Source: Dichetophora obliterata (lineage: Eukaryota; Arthropoda; Insecta; Diptera; Sciomyzidae). From it: a DNA stretch of 64,000 nucleotides. The translations under genes were made by a program, and so were the position numbers. Position 1 is the first letter of the stretch, and the number at the start of each line of letters is the position of its first letter. The notes under the pieces are model-generated. The model made no database searches. It was not told the origin of the DNA and saw nothing but the letters and a program-made list of their open reading frames with translations. The stretch spans positions 44,441,193 through 44,505,192 of the forward strand of contig OY986439.1 in assembly GCA_963920525.1 (NCBI GenBank), written 5' to 3'. Of the stretch, positions 1-11,236 are shown in pieces.

Positions 1-186
1 TGCAAGGAACCAGGCACAGTGGAGACCCTGAAGCACCTATTATGCACATGTCCCACCTTACTTAGATCGAGACTTAAATACCTAGGCTCATCGACGTTCC
101 TGTCGCTAAAAGATGTAGCCAAAGTATCTCTGGAATTCCTCCTAAGGTTTGCGGATTCAGCGCAAATCTTTAAAGACTTCACTTAA
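1..186 (+). pseudogene. C-terminal end of a LOA/I-like LINE ORF2 (zinc knuckle), cut by the window edge
   Basis: Frame 1 is open from the first base to a TAA at 184-186 and encodes about 61 residues. It begins inside a knuckle (C-x14-C-x-C with HLLCTC) and continues with an amphipathic tail. This matches the cysteine/histidine segment that follows RNase H at the ORF2 C-terminus of LOA/I-like non-LTR retrotransposons; the same segment is seen at 48145-48345. The bases after the stop, to about 350, read as 3' UTR and hold no other gene. The upstream part lies outside the window, so truncation cannot be judged. Confidence 0.72.
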
Positions 187-359
187 CGCAAAGGTTCCTT
201 TGTTCGCAACCCGCACCACTAAGGACCAGAATTTGTTTATGTGAGCGTTTCGGTTGCCTTTTTTTAACCTGTTTGATAGTCCTAAAAATGCTATCTATTT
301 TAATTTCAAAACCCCGTTTTGACTGTATATAAATGTGATATTGACAGTGAGATAATTTG

Positions 360-587
360 AGATATGTGACCCTTTTATATGAGCCCATTGGCACCGTTAG
401 ATTCAGAGTTGATTTCGACCAAAATTATACTGACCTCCCCGTTAAAATTCAAAAACACATTGGACATACGACACCTGTCCAGTTGCGTTCAACTCGACTT
501 TCAATCGCAAACAAGTGGAAACATCTACAGAAACTGAAAGCTGTAATTTCAACCGAATATCATCATTTTTATGACAACATCAAATAG
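360..587 (+). pseudogene. Possible C-terminal fragment of a DDE transposase-like protein
   Basis: About 75 codons are open, ending in TAA, with no credible start codon. The final third (KWKHLQKLKAVISTEYHHFY) resembles the extreme C-terminus of an unclassified insect transposase-like family, where a KK-DL-x-LL-x-IPP-x-YH-x-FY pattern is common. This resemblance is from memory. The rest of the gene is not found nearby. It could also be a chance ORF. Confidence 0.3.
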
Positions 588-1729
588 GCTTTGGAATTTT
601 TGTTAAATTCGAAAATTGTCTGAAAACTGTTGATCTCTTACTGAAAATGGCGTTTTTTTACTACTATAAAAATATCTCTATCTGCGTTTATAGTAACTTT
701 TTCTGGACATAACTCACTATCTGTTATAGTAGCTAAGCTAGCGCAAAATTTGAAAAAACTTTTAAGCACAGTGGTCCGTGGACACTTTTGCACAACATTT
801 TAGAAGATTGATTTTTCAATGTATTCAAAATTGCAATGATTTTTCAAAATTGCATCCGGACGTATTAGTTTTTCTTGTCAACAGGATGCATCGGAAATAA
901 CAGCAGTGCGGCAATCTCGCTTTCCTCTTATAATTGATGATTCAACTAGCGAAGAATGATCCAATCCCGCGAGCGATTCTCTTTATCGTATTTTGACTTA
1001 GCATCATTTAATATCCTTAATATTGGTAAAATATAAAAACAATAAACTGTAAAGTCTCATACAAAAATAAATTTTACGCTTTAAATTTTCTTAGTGTTAA
1101 AGTTCTAAAAGTACATTAGAAATTTTTAACTTTAAATTTCGTTATCGCAGGTTTTTTATTTCTTAGTTATGAGCCCAAATATATGCCATATGTATGGGAG
1201 GTTCCATGTCTGCTTGTCACCGAAATTTAGCAAGAATTTTAAAGATCACATATTAGTTATCCACCGATAATTCTGTTAGCGTAGCTCTTAACGTTTCTAA
1301 GATATAGCGCAAAATATGTTACAGTTGCATGGGAGCTGCCACGCTCACTTGTTCAATCGTGCCGAAATTTTTATATTTTTTAGAAAGCATATATTAGACG
1401 TCTACCTTTGATATCGTTATCGTTGTTTTTCTTATTTCTAATATATAGCGCAAAATGTGTTTAAGTTGTACGGCAGCTGCCACGCCTACTTTTCCAACAT
1501 TTTTTTAATACTATTCTTGTACTTTCCTATACCTTAAACATTGAAAACTACGAAATAACCCACAAAATAATTTTTTCGTCTAGCTTGTACTAATCGCATC
1601 ACTGTGAGACGTCGAAAGCCGTTTTTCACGTGTCACCAACTGCTTCAAAGGTAAAATCGGATGTTCATGTGTCCATCAAATGATGAAGTACATCGCAATT
1701 TTTTACTCTCTCTCTAAAAATTTTTATTT
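588..1729. other. AT-rich stretch without a gene
   Basis: I see no coding region. The only structure is three diverged repeats at 1165-1505, listed separately. Confidence 0.6.
1165..1505 (+). repeat. Three diverged tandem repeats, period about 131-138 bp
   Basis: The units start near 1165, 1296 and 1434. Each carries a core like GCGCAAAATATGT followed by CATGGGAGCTGCCACGC and a run into an AT-rich spacer. A similar 'GGGAGGT...CCACGCC' pattern recurs at 42290-42610 and in the Helitron-like minisatellite at 57811-58370, so these may be internal repeats of related elements. Confidence 0.5.
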
Positions 1730-1737
1730 CTGCCTGC

Positions 1738-2912
1738 CAGAGCTGTATAATCGGCATTCATATTCAGAATTTTAAGTACATCTGAATAACGACATAAGAA
1801 TGCCTTCAATGAATGCAAAATTGATTTATAAATACAATTTTTAATTCACATTCATTTTTAAAAAAATTAATAATTATTCATTTCAATTATTCATTTTCGT
1901 TACTCAGAATAATGAATCAATTTTTATTCATTTAAATGCTATTCACAAAGAATACAATTCACACAGAATTTCAGAATTTTCAATTGTTCTTTTTGTATTC
2001 ATTATTCATTTTTAATTCGTTATTCATTTCTTATTCATTATTAATTTTTTATTCATTTTTAATTTTTTATTTATTATTTATCTTTAATTCATTATTAATT
2101 TTTTATTCATTATTAATTTTTATTCATTATTCATTTGTTATTCATTATTAATTTTTCAAATAACAAATTAATAATGAATAAAAAATGAATAATGAATAAA
2201 AAATGAATAATCAATACAAAATTAATAATGAATAAAAAATGAATAAAAATGAATAATGAAAACAAAATGAATAATGAATAAAAAATAAAAAATTAATAAT
2301 GAATAAAAAATGAATAAAAAATTAATAATGAATAAAAAATGAATAAAAAATTAATAATGAATAAAAAATGAATAATGAATGACAAATGAATAATGAATAA
2401 AAAATTAACAACGAATAATAAATTAATAATGAATAAAAAATGAATAATGAACAAAAAATGAATAATGAATACAAAATGAATAATGAATAAAAAATTAATA
2501 ATGAATAAAAAATGAATAATGAATAAAAAATCAATAATGAATAACAAATGAGTATTGAATAAAAAATTAATAACGAATAAAAAATGAATAATGAATAACA
2601 AATGAATAATGAATAAAAAATTAATAACGAATAATAAATTAATAATGCATAAAAAAAGAATAATTGAAAATTCTGAAATTCTTTGTGAATTGCATTCTTT
2701 GTGAATAGCATTCTAATGAATAAACAAATTGATTTATTATTCTGAATAACGAAAGTGAATAATTGAAATGAATAATTAATCATTTTTTAAAAATGAATGT
2801 GAGTTAAAAATTTTATTTATAAATCAAGTTTGCATTCATTGAATGCATTCTCATTTCGTTATTCACTTTTTTGTAAATAATATCAAATTGAGTGCATTCT
2901 TTTACAGCTCTG
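1738..2912. mobile_element. Foldback hAT-like non-autonomous element with ATTCATT repeat arms
   Basis: The ends are CAGAGCTGTA and its complement TACAGCTCTG. They are flanked by identical 8-bp copies of CTGCCTGC (1730-1737 and 2913-2920). About 110 bp at each end match in inverted orientation, including AATGAATGCAAAATTGATTT. The interior is a large palindrome: the left arm is built of ATTCATTATT-type units and the right arm of their complement. The short ORFs here are low-complexity artefacts. An 8-bp TSD and CAG-type ends fit hAT; no transposase is present. Confidence 0.8.
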
Positions 2913-3080
2913 CTGCCTGCTCACACATGATTGAATGATTGAAGGACCGGATCAGGCATTTGCTAATTTTCTGCTACCTACTATTTTGTGAATTCGTATC
3001 GTCATAAGAAATAGTACAATAAATGAAATTATGGTAAATACTAGAAAAACTATACTGTAGGAAAAAATCTGTATAGATAG

Positions 3081-3307
3081 CATAGATGGGCATTTTCCAT
3101 TACCATTAATTTTCCATTACCACTAACCACCTGGTGGTAATGCAAATTTATTTTACCACTAGGTGGTTAGTGGTAATGGAAATTTATTTTGCATTATCAC
3201 TGGGTGGTTAGTGGTAATGGAAATTCGATTTGCATTACCACTAAGCGAATAGTGCTAATGATATTTTTTTAATGCACTAATAATTCAATTCATTATGCCC
3301 ATCTATG
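3081..3307. mobile_element. Small palindromic element with CATAGATGGGCA ends
   Basis: The ends are CATAGATGGGCA and TGCCCATCTATG. Flanking 8-mers are ATAGATAG (3073-3080) and ATAGATAA (3308-3315), a TSD with one mismatch. The interior consists of alternating direct and inverted copies of a unit containing CCATTACCACTAACCACC. The same ends bound an element with a different palindromic interior at 19445-20167. Confidence 0.75.
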
Positions 3308-3315
3308 ATAGATAA

Positions 3316-4013
3316 GAAGCATCTCAAATGTCCCACAGAGATAGTTTGCTTTTAAGCTTATTTATACAAACTTCTGAAAGCTCCCTTGTCCACGAAATTG
3401 CCATTTTATAAATAAAATATTTTTAAATACAACCCCAACACAATAAACAAATACTGAAGGGTTTCAAACTACCTCTTTTTCTCTTTACATAAGTACTTTT
3501 GTGTTTAATTAAGTATTTTTTTTAGAAATAATTTGCTACTAAACAACAAATAAGTAAAAAATGCTACTCTTTGACTGATTGATGCAAGTCTAGAGATCAA
3601 TCAAAATTTTGACTGACTCGATGAAGAGTATGAAGTTCAAGTTTGAAGAAGAGAGGAAAAAAACAACCAATTTTGATTGATTCAATCATTTGACGGACGT
3701 ATGAACACCTACAATGGTTTTTAGTGTAAAATTGTAGAGGGGGAACAAAAAGTGGATCTACTTTGGAAAACCCAAAGAACAGAAAACCATGGAGTAAGTC
3801 CGGTCATGCATCAATTTCAGCGGCTTAACCGAATATTGATAGCAAGAAGCTAATGCTGCGCATCTGGTACGATCAGCTAGGAGTGATCTAATATGAGCCT
3901 AACGAAACCATCAGCACGACATCGCTCGGCCACATGTTCATAAAATCGTCAAGGAAACTTTGGAGGCACTTCAATGGACAACCCCACTCGCCGACTTCAT
4001 CAAACATTGCACC
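3316..4013. other. No gene or recognised repeat
   Basis: I see nothing I can assign here beyond AT-rich unique-looking sequence. Confidence 0.5.
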
Positions 4014-4016
4014 TTA

Positions 4017-4179
4017 GGCTGCCCGCAGAGTAAACGCCGAGGCAGGCAGGCAGGCAGGCAGGCGCAGGAAAACTATGTGAACAAGCAAAAAAAAAGTTAT
4101 TTCTATATCGTTTCTTCGCAGGGCACTGCCTGCGCCCGCCTGCCTGCCTGCCTGCTTCGGCGTTTACTCTGCGGGCAGC
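4017..4179. mobile_element. TTA-flanked MITE with GGCA repeats, copy 1
   Basis: The termini are GGCTGCCCGCAGAGTAAACG and the inverted form ending GCGGGCAGC. TTA lies on both sides (4014-4016, 4180-4182). Each arm carries a GGCA/TGCC microsatellite. The 3-bp TTA TSD fits a PIF/Harbinger-type MITE. Confidence 0.75.
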
Positions 4180-4224
4180 TTAGGCTGCAAACGTTAGGTT
4201 TGCACAACATTAACATTAACATTA

Positions 4225-4402
4225 GGCTGCAAACAGAGTTAACGCCGAAGCGGACAGGCAGGGAGGCAGGCAGGCGAGGCAAACTGTGTCAACAAGCGAG
4301 ATAAAAGACAGCTTAGCTTTATTTCTCTCTCCTTTCTTCGCAAGTTACTGCCTACGCCTGTCTGTCTGCCTGCCTGAATCACCGTTCACTCTGTCCGCAA
4401 CC
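4225..4402. mobile_element. TTA-flanked MITE with GGCA repeats, copy 2
   Basis: This is a diverged second copy of the preceding element, 45 bp away in the same orientation. It starts GGCTGCAAACAGAG, ends CTCTGTCCGCAACC, and has TTA at 4222-4224 and 4403-4405. Short ACATTA repeats precede it. Confidence 0.7.
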
Positions 4403-4405
4403 TTA

Positions 4406-6190
4406 CCTCGACCTGAGCAGCACTTAATTTTTTACGTAGTAGCCAAAAATTGGCTTGATTTTTATAACAATGGAAAATAAAAAACATTATACCAATTTCT
4501 TTGAATTAAGCTTTGCAGTTACAAAACAACAGCCTAAAAAATTATTCGTACCCCCAATATTTGATATAATTTTCCGGCTCATCTGGTAAAAAAAAACCAA
4601 GATCACTGGTCGGAAAATCGAACACTAGACGGAAATGTAATAAAGTCTTAGACACACGTTTTCGATTTCATTTGTATCCATCTTTGTATAATAGTATTCC
4701 TATACAATATAATCTTATTCAAAATTAATCTATTACATTATCGGAAACATTGTTATTTTTGCGAGTTTAGTCAAGAAAGCAATATATAAATAGTATGCCT
4801 TTTAAAACAAGAGGAAACTCATTGAATTTCTAATCGAAATTCGAAAATTTTAACGCAAAAAGAACAATAATAAACCGAAATAATGTACAGAATGAGATCA
4901 TCCGAGAAACAAAAAGCAAAAAAACCAAACAAAAAAAAACAAAAAACAAAATGCTAAATTTCGAATTTGTATTCATGTAGGAACGAACATATAAACACAC
5001 TACAATTTGTATGTGAGTGCGTATGTTCAGATTGAACGACTAAGCTTTTGTAGCACTATACATAGTGAATCCACAAAACAAAAACAACAAAAAACCAATT
5101 CCAAGATCTTGTGTAGCATTAATGGGTTGGCCAGTGTACCATCCACATGAGCTATTTACTTGCTATGCATATGGTACACGTTCGGCCAGATCGTAATGTT
5201 CTTTTGGCTACACAAGCGGCAATGTTCTAGCTCTAGCAAGCTGCCAAAACTTTGGGTGTTTGTCGTGCCACACCCACGCAGAGAACAACAAAAATATAAC
5301 CGAAATGTTAGCATGGATCACTCAAATGTGAATTTTAGTTTTGCAGCTTTGATATCAGTTTTCGAAAAAAAATACCTTTTTACACTTAATTAAAGGATTT
5401 TTTGACTTCTAATTATAAAATGTTTTGTGAGAGTTGTAGATTCTGTTTTAACTTAGTTATTTTCCAAGTCAATTTGTTGCTATTTCAAATTTAAAACACA
5501 CGTTTTATTTCAAATTTAAAACATACGTTTAAATTTGAAACAAATTTAAAACAAATTTAAAATTATTATTCATTACTTTTAATTAAAAGAGTTTTATCTT
5601 TATCTTTAATTTAGTATCTTAACTATGTGCACAACACTCACGATTTCTTTAAAGCACTTTTTGTCTTTCTGAGAGTATTTTTTACTTTGCTTCTTTTCAC
5701 GCGAACGTTACAAACGAAACTGAAACTGAAACTGAATTATTCACTGGCGATACCGTCTTCTTATTCATTCACAACAACACACGAATTATTTCCTTGAGTT
5801 TACTATCCAGCGATGACGTCATTATGTGCCAACAAGTTCTCACGCATTGGCAATAAGAACAAAACAAAAAACAAAAACTAAATAGTGGTTGTTGCGCACT
5901 TAACGTGTTTTTACTGTAGGCCAAATGAGTGAATACTAGCAGCGTCTGTCTGGCGCTCTTTTCTCAATGACGTTTATGTGTTCTTTTTTTTAATAGCTTT
6001 CTTTATATAGTAACTGACAGACTACTCAATGACATACAGACAATATTTACAAACATACATACATATATACATATAATTGCAATAACTTCAGACACAGCGC
6101 ACCAAAACAACAAAACGGAGACCACTTAAAATTGACTTCTTCTGAAAGGAAATGTAAAAAAACTGTTTTTTTATTTAAACTAAACAAAAA
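4406..6190. other. Intergenic DNA, possibly with a 5' regulatory region
   Basis: There is no long reading frame and no clear transposon signature. The segment 5600-6060 is less repeat-like than its surroundings. It has tandem GAAACT units near 5720, a CRE palindrome at 5814-5821, and TATA-like AT tracts near 6000. It could be a promoter or non-coding first exon of a gene outside the window; nothing proves this. Confidence 0.3.
5814..5821. promoter_or_regulatory. Perfect CRE palindrome TGACGTCA
   Basis: TGACGTCA is the consensus CREB/ATF site. A single 8-mer can occur by chance, and no gene start is identified beside it. Confidence 0.25.
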
Positions 6191-6194
6191 CTAA

Positions 6195-7010
6195 AATGGG
6201 CGGTAAAAAGTTGCAAGCCCTAAAAATCAGCAGGATGTTTGCCCTGCAGAGATACAAGAAGCTGAGGAGTGTATTCTGCCTTGGCTTCGTATTATTAGCC
6301 CAATTCTGAATGATTTTTCCCGGGGAATTGAAAAGGGAGTTTTCATTTTTAAGACAGCAGATAAAGATATCACTTTTTTTTTTTGCTTACACTCATGAAT
6401 ATCAACGAATGTTTTTGAGCTATATCTTAAAACTGAAAACTCCCTTTTCCGATTCCCTGGGAAAAATCATTCAGAATTGGGCTGTATATTATTTAATGGC
6501 AACATAAGCCTGACTTATATTCCCAACGCTTGGCATAAAGCAAGAGTGGGCCTTATACCTAAAGCAGAGAAAATATCACACATCACTCCTAAAGATTTCA
6601 GGCCTATAAGTCTGAATGCCTTTTAGATCTGTATCTTCGCAGTAACATAGACTCTGCACTCTTATCGGTATCACAGCATGCATATAGCAAGGGAAGGTCC
6701 CTAGAAACGGATTTACACTCACTAGTCGGGACCATCGAAAGATCCTTCTTACATAATGAATTCACTCTAGTTGCTTTCCTAGACATAGAGGAAGCATTCA
6801 ATAGCGTCGCACCATAATCTAAATGACTAGAGTTGCTTAGGTTAGGTGTGTATAATATCATTATTGATCTTATAGATAAGATATTCAACTGCAGAGTAAT
6901 CTTATCAGACCTAGGTGCTTATAGCGCTGTAAGTTCGGTGACAAGAGGTACGCCACAATTCGGTGTGCTATCTATACTCTTCTGAAATCTGGTAATGAAC
7001 AACGTACTGC
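6195..7010 (+). pseudogene. Decayed LINE reverse transcriptase fragment
   Basis: The plus strand reads as broken RT. Segments include WHKARVGLIPKA, TPKDFRPISLNAF, LHSLVGTIERSF and VAFLDIEEAFNS, then a TRGTPQ-x-GVLS motif near 6940. These follow the usual order of RT blocks 2-4. There are in-frame stops and shifts, and the catalytic FADD block is missing. A MITE (6297-6483) interrupts the frame; the RT reading resumes beyond it. The style is LOA/R1-like rather than Jockey. Confidence 0.7.
6297..6483. mobile_element. AGCCC-ended MITE inside the RT fragment
   Basis: The termini are AGCCCAATTCTGAATGATTT and its complement, with a longer inverted match that includes GAAAAGGGAGTTTTCA. TATTATT occurs immediately before the element and again three bases after it, consistent with a target duplication. 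Related copies are at 48712-48930 (full) and 22556-22670 (right half). Confidence 0.75.
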
Positions 7011-7863
7011 TGTCTCTGGAGAGGAAACCCGCCAGAGGACCTTCGGGGAATCTGCCTGTCCCAAGCCAGGAATAGAAGTGGTGAGGGTTTATTATTGGAT
7101 GGGCAGTTCATGGGCCGTGTCCCATCTCATAATGAGTTCATTCTTGAGGCACGGCTCTTGAATGTTCATCTAATAATCTGTAAAAGAAAAAGGTTTACCT
7201 TGAGCCTTGGTTGTTGCTGCCAAATTCTTGGAGAAAGCATGGTTTTGATATTAAGTTATCATAACACCGTCATCTGTTATATGCTTTCGATGGACGATCA
7301 ATCCAACATAACTTGAAGAGCGGGGACAGTCATCCATCAATGATGAGGAGACCTGATCTATCGTTGTTCTGCAGACCTTCTCTTAGAATAAAGGTTATTA
7401 TGTAGAAAACATTTAATCTTCCGACCGTTGTACAAGCCAATTGGTATACAACGGCTCATGCTTCTTAGTTTTCTGAAAAGTTTTAATTAAGTCTTAATTA
7501 GGATAACGACGTTGCATAAGTAGGATTGAGGTTTACCCGGTTTTACTGAGAAACCTATGGTTATTTTTTACCCAAGTCATGTACAATTCGAGTGGCTGAA
7601 GGTGTCACAGTCAAATATAAATGTTCTAAGAACTTTTGGTCTGTAAGACGGGATGTTGAAGAGCCTTGTCAGGTGGAGCCTTGAGCCCACGTATTGACTG
7701 TCGTTTGGGTTAGGCCCACGTGGGGTATCAAAGCGCTCTGGCTGTGGTTAGGCCAGAAAGGCCGGTGTGAGTTGCACTTAAGTTGAACTCGGGCTGGTGA
7801 TTCCCTTAAATTACTAAGAGAATGATTGTAGATTGAATCTCGCTAATTTCAAACAGTAAATGT
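7011..7863. other. Old unassigned repeat flanking the LINE
   Basis: No gene is seen. A segment near 7545-7615 (containing CCAAGTCATGTACAATTC) has a diverged direct copy near 12050-12126 on the other side of the LINE, so the LINE landed in older repetitive DNA. Confidence 0.4.
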
Positions 7864-8512
7864 TAGGAAGGTAAAGTAAAGTAAAATTTATTGAGACTTC
7901 AATCCTTTTTTCACAATTCAATTTTAACACATTAACATAAAGACAACTTAGAACTATATTTGTACTATTCTAATTACATGAACAAGCTGAATGCAACGAG
8001 CTTACACAGAAAAAAGAGAAAAGGACAGAATTAGTCACATACATGCAAAATATAAAACAATGCTTGCTCCCGGCATTTTGGCTTCGCAGTGAGAGAGTTT
8101 CTCATATAAACTTACAATCTAAACAAACACTTAAACACTTAAACAAAAAAACAAAAGGTATCCAATACATAACATTATATTGGAAGAAAGTAAGAATAGA
8201 TAAATAAACATTAGATGTTAGATATAAAAGAAAATAACATTAAGATATTTTTTAATTAAATATGTATGTTAATTTATTTATAGATATATACTTATAAGAA
8301 TGTTAGAATAAAAAAAACAATAAATTAACCTCTATGGGAGCCTGGGAGTGATTTTATATAAAAATTTGGTAACAGAAGAAGATTAAAGTCCATGTCCACA
8401 GGTATCTCTTCATTAATGAGACCAATAGGAGAAAGATAAGCAAAGGAAGACCAGCTGAATGATTTGGTGTTCAAAAATTTCTTTAATGAGATGATTATCA
8501 TGATATTGAAGT

Positions 8513-11236
8513 TTAAATACAAATTTTTTTTTGAAGAGATAAAGCATATTTACAGAGAGGATTGATAATTGATTTACTATAAATGAATTTATTTGAAAAG
8601 CGTTTCACAAAAGATTCAAAATTTCTATCTACACAAAGTCTAAGTACTTTTCTTTCTAGAACTTCCAACTCTTTAGCAACGCAAGGTGAAATAGAAAACC
8701 AAATTGGATATGCATAAATCAGAACAGGACGAATGCTAACTTTATAAATTAAGAGTTTTGTTTCCATTTTTAAATATTTGCTGTTTAGTAGTCTAGAAAA
8801 CATGCCTTTTACGCAGTTTGCTCTTTTAATAACTGATCTAGCATGTTCATTTAATTTAACGAGTTTATTAAAATTAACACCCAAGTATTTGAAACTAGAT
8901 TTGAATGGAATTTGAACTCCATTTAAATAAAGTTGTAATTGTTTGCTTTCAGGAACCACAAAGATTTTACATTTTCCTGAGGCATTTCTCAAGCAGAGAG
9001 CTACAGACTTAGAAGTGTTTATATTAATACCCCAATATTTATAAAACTCGTCAACTTTTGATAGATGAGCATATACCAATTCAAGAGCCTTTAGGGGAGA
9101 CTCATCATGCGCATATATCAATGAATCATCAGCATATAATATACCTTTTGAGCCATTCAATTCATGTGGGAAATCGTGAATAAAAATATTATATAAATGA
9201 GGTGCCAGAACTGACCCCTGGGGAACACCGCTCTTAACCTCACCCAATTCAGAACATCCTTCATTAATTTGTACAGAAAAATAACTTTTATTAAAAAAAC
9301 TTCGAAGCAGTTTAATAATAAATGGATCAAATCCTAATCTTATCAACTTAAATAAAATACCGTCATGATAAGCTTTATCAAATGCCTTTTCAATGTCTAA
9401 AGACACTGCAACTGTACATTTTCGATTTCTCAAGTTACAAATAACATCATTATGAAATTTTAATAATGCATGCACCGTGGAGTGACCTTTTTGAAATCCG
9501 AATTGATGGGAGGGGATGTAATTGCTATCCATTGAAATATCCATTTTTTTAGGTATCACATGTTCAAGTAATTTTCCTAGATTTGAAAGTAAAGATATTG
9601 GTCTAAAATTTTTTATATTAGAATTATTGGGCTTTTTTTTAATGGGAATTATTTTAGCAATTTTCCAACTATCAGGAAAATAACCAATATTTATGCAATT
9701 GTTAAAAACTATAGTTAAAAATTTCAAAACTTCAGAAGGAAATTTTTTAATAAGAAAGTTAGAAGTTTTATCAAGACCAAAAGATTTTTTCCCGTTAATA
9801 TTTTTAACAATTGAACTCAACTCTTCTAAATTAGTAAAATGGAAAGAGTCAATATTGGTCAAAGAAGTAAAATTAGTATCAAAAAAAGAAATCGATAAAG
9901 GAAAACTCGACAAAGAATTTTGAACTTCATTTCTGATTTCAACAGAATTATCTCTGCTAGAGGAGTTATCAATATAAACTGAACTGAAATATTCTTGAAA
10001 AGAATTTAAAATTTCAACTTCATTAGTTATAACAGTATCATTGACCTTAATTTCCTTACAAGAGCAAACTTTTTTATTTCCAAGAATATTAAAAATTTGT
10101 TTGTAAGCAGTCGGCCCAGGTTTTATGGTTTCTAGTCTAGAATTAAATTCAATTGATTGATCAATTTGAATTTGTTCTTTAATGAGAATTTTGAGTAACT
10201 GAATTTGTTTTGAAAGTAATTTATATTCAGAACTAGATCTGTTTGAATTTCGATGAAAAACTCTTTTAAGCTCCTTTTGCCAATCATATTTGATTTTGAA
10301 TAATTTTTTTACGTGATCAGAAATAGAAAATTGTTTGCCTTTAAGATCAATATGTTTTGAATGAGATTCAGACACTGTGTTTTCAGACATTGTAAAAAAT
10401 TGAATAAAGTCATCTATTTCCTGTTTAGTAAGGTTTTGGTTAATTGGAGGAAAATTTGTTTTAATAAGATTTTCAAGATCAATTTTAAAATTATCCCAAT
10501 TGATATCTTTAAAACAAGTAAAAAATTGTGGAGTCCTCAGTTGAAAGTCAAAATCAGGTAGTTTTAAAGCAAGTTTCATAGGAAAATGATCAGAAAAGGT
10601 GGGAAGGGTCGAAATTGAATAGTTGATATTTATGAGATCAATAAGCTTTGCTGAGATTAAGAAATGATCTAAAAAAGAAAGCCCATTTGGGAAAGAAGGA
10701 TTCTCATCACATATTCTCGTAAAATGAAGTGAATAGTCCTGAAGCCAATAAAAAACTGCTTTTCCATTCATATTTTCAAAAGAGTCACCCCATGAAGGAT
10801 TGCGAGCATTCAGATCACCTCCTAATACTGTTCCATCAAAATTACTAGAAAATAAATAAATTTTGCATAGGCCATTATAAATTTCAGAAGAAGAAAAGTT
10901 GCAAGGAAAATAAATAGATCCAAATAAATATTTTCTGGAAAAATCACTAGAATTTATAATTACTTCGATAAAAACATTAGGGAAATAAATGCCTGGAATA
11001 AACACTTTAGAGAAGGAATATGAATTTTTAATCAAAATAGCAACTCCTAAAGGGGAGTTATCCATTATGAAATTATAGTTTTCTAAAATTGTAATCTCAT
11101 TTTTTAAACGGGTTTCTTGGATAAAAGCAATGTCAATAAGGTTATTGCTTAAAGTCCTTAAAAGATAAATTTTTCTACTAGAATTTATAAGTGATCTAAC
11201 ATTGAAGGATAAAACATTAAGAAAGTTACGAACCAT
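8513..11236 (-). CDS. LINE ORF2: AP endonuclease plus reverse transcriptase, open
   Basis: A 907-residue frame without stops. The N-terminal 230 residues form an APE-type endonuclease: SFNVRSL, the IQETRL glutamate, GGDLNARNPSWG, and SDHFP near residue 215. The RT follows, with FRPISLLSNLGKLLE, the block AVSLDIEKAFDKAYHDGI, SGVPQGSVLAPHLYN, and the catalytic ILYADDSLIYAH. The thumb ends in KKICI, with no RNase H. The enzyme would nick the target and prime cDNA synthesis from the nick. ORF2 starts with ATG overlapping the last 11 bases of ORF1, a typical LINE layout. No visible disabling change suggests recent insertion, but the copy lacks its 5' end and promoter. Confidence 0.9.
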   Translation of the reverse strand: MVRNFLNVLSFNVRSLINSSRKIYLLRTLSNNLIDIAFIQETRLKNEITILENYNFIMDNSPLGVAILIKNSYSFSKVFIPGIYFPNVFIEVIINSSDFSRKYLFGSIYFPCNFSSSEIYNGLCKIYLFSSNFDGTVLGGDLNARNPSWGDSFENMNGKAVFYWLQDYSLHFTRICDENPSFPNGLSFLDHFLISAKLIDLININYSISTLPTFSDHFPMKLALKLPDFDFQLRTPQFFTCFKDINWDNFKIDLENLIKTNFPPINQNLTKQEIDDFIQFFTMSENTVSESHSKHIDLKGKQFSISDHVKKLFKIKYDWQKELKRVFHRNSNRSSSEYKLLSKQIQLLKILIKEQIQIDQSIEFNSRLETIKPGPTAYKQIFNILGNKKVCSCKEIKVNDTVITNEVEILNSFQEYFSSVYIDNSSSRDNSVEIRNEVQNSLSSFPLSISFFDTNFTSLTNIDSFHFTNLEELSSIVKNINGKKSFGLDKTSNFLIKKFPSEVLKFLTIVFNNCINIGYFPDSWKIAKIIPIKKKPNNSNIKNFRPISLLSNLGKLLEHVIPKKMDISMDSNYIPSHQFGFQKGHSTVHALLKFHNDVICNLRNRKCTVAVSLDIEKAFDKAYHDGILFKLIRLGFDPFIIKLLRSFFNKSYFSVQINEGCSELGEVKSGVPQGSVLAPHLYNIFIHDFPHELNGSKGILYADDSLIYAHDESPLKALELVYAHLSKVDEFYKYWGININTSKSVALCLRNASGKCKIFVVPESKQLQLYLNGVQIPFKSSFKYLGVNFNKLVKLNEHARSVIKRANCVKGMFSRLLNSKYLKMETKLLIYKVSIRPVLIYAYPIWFSISPCVAKELEVLERKVLRLCVDRNFESFVKRFSNKFIYSKSIINPLCKYALSLQKKICI

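Noticed and set aside
1165..1505. CRISPR-like or satellite array
   Set aside because: Only three diverged units without regular spacers, in a eukaryotic genome; more likely internal repeats of a transposon.
1936..2783. ORFs of 71-153 codons rich in F, Y, L, I and S on both strands
   Set aside because: They are translations of the ATTCATT foldback arrays; composition and mirror-image occurrence on both strands show they are not genes.
3960..4480. ORFs of 114 and 64 codons
   Set aside because: They run through the arms of two MITEs and their GGCA microsatellites; no protein features.
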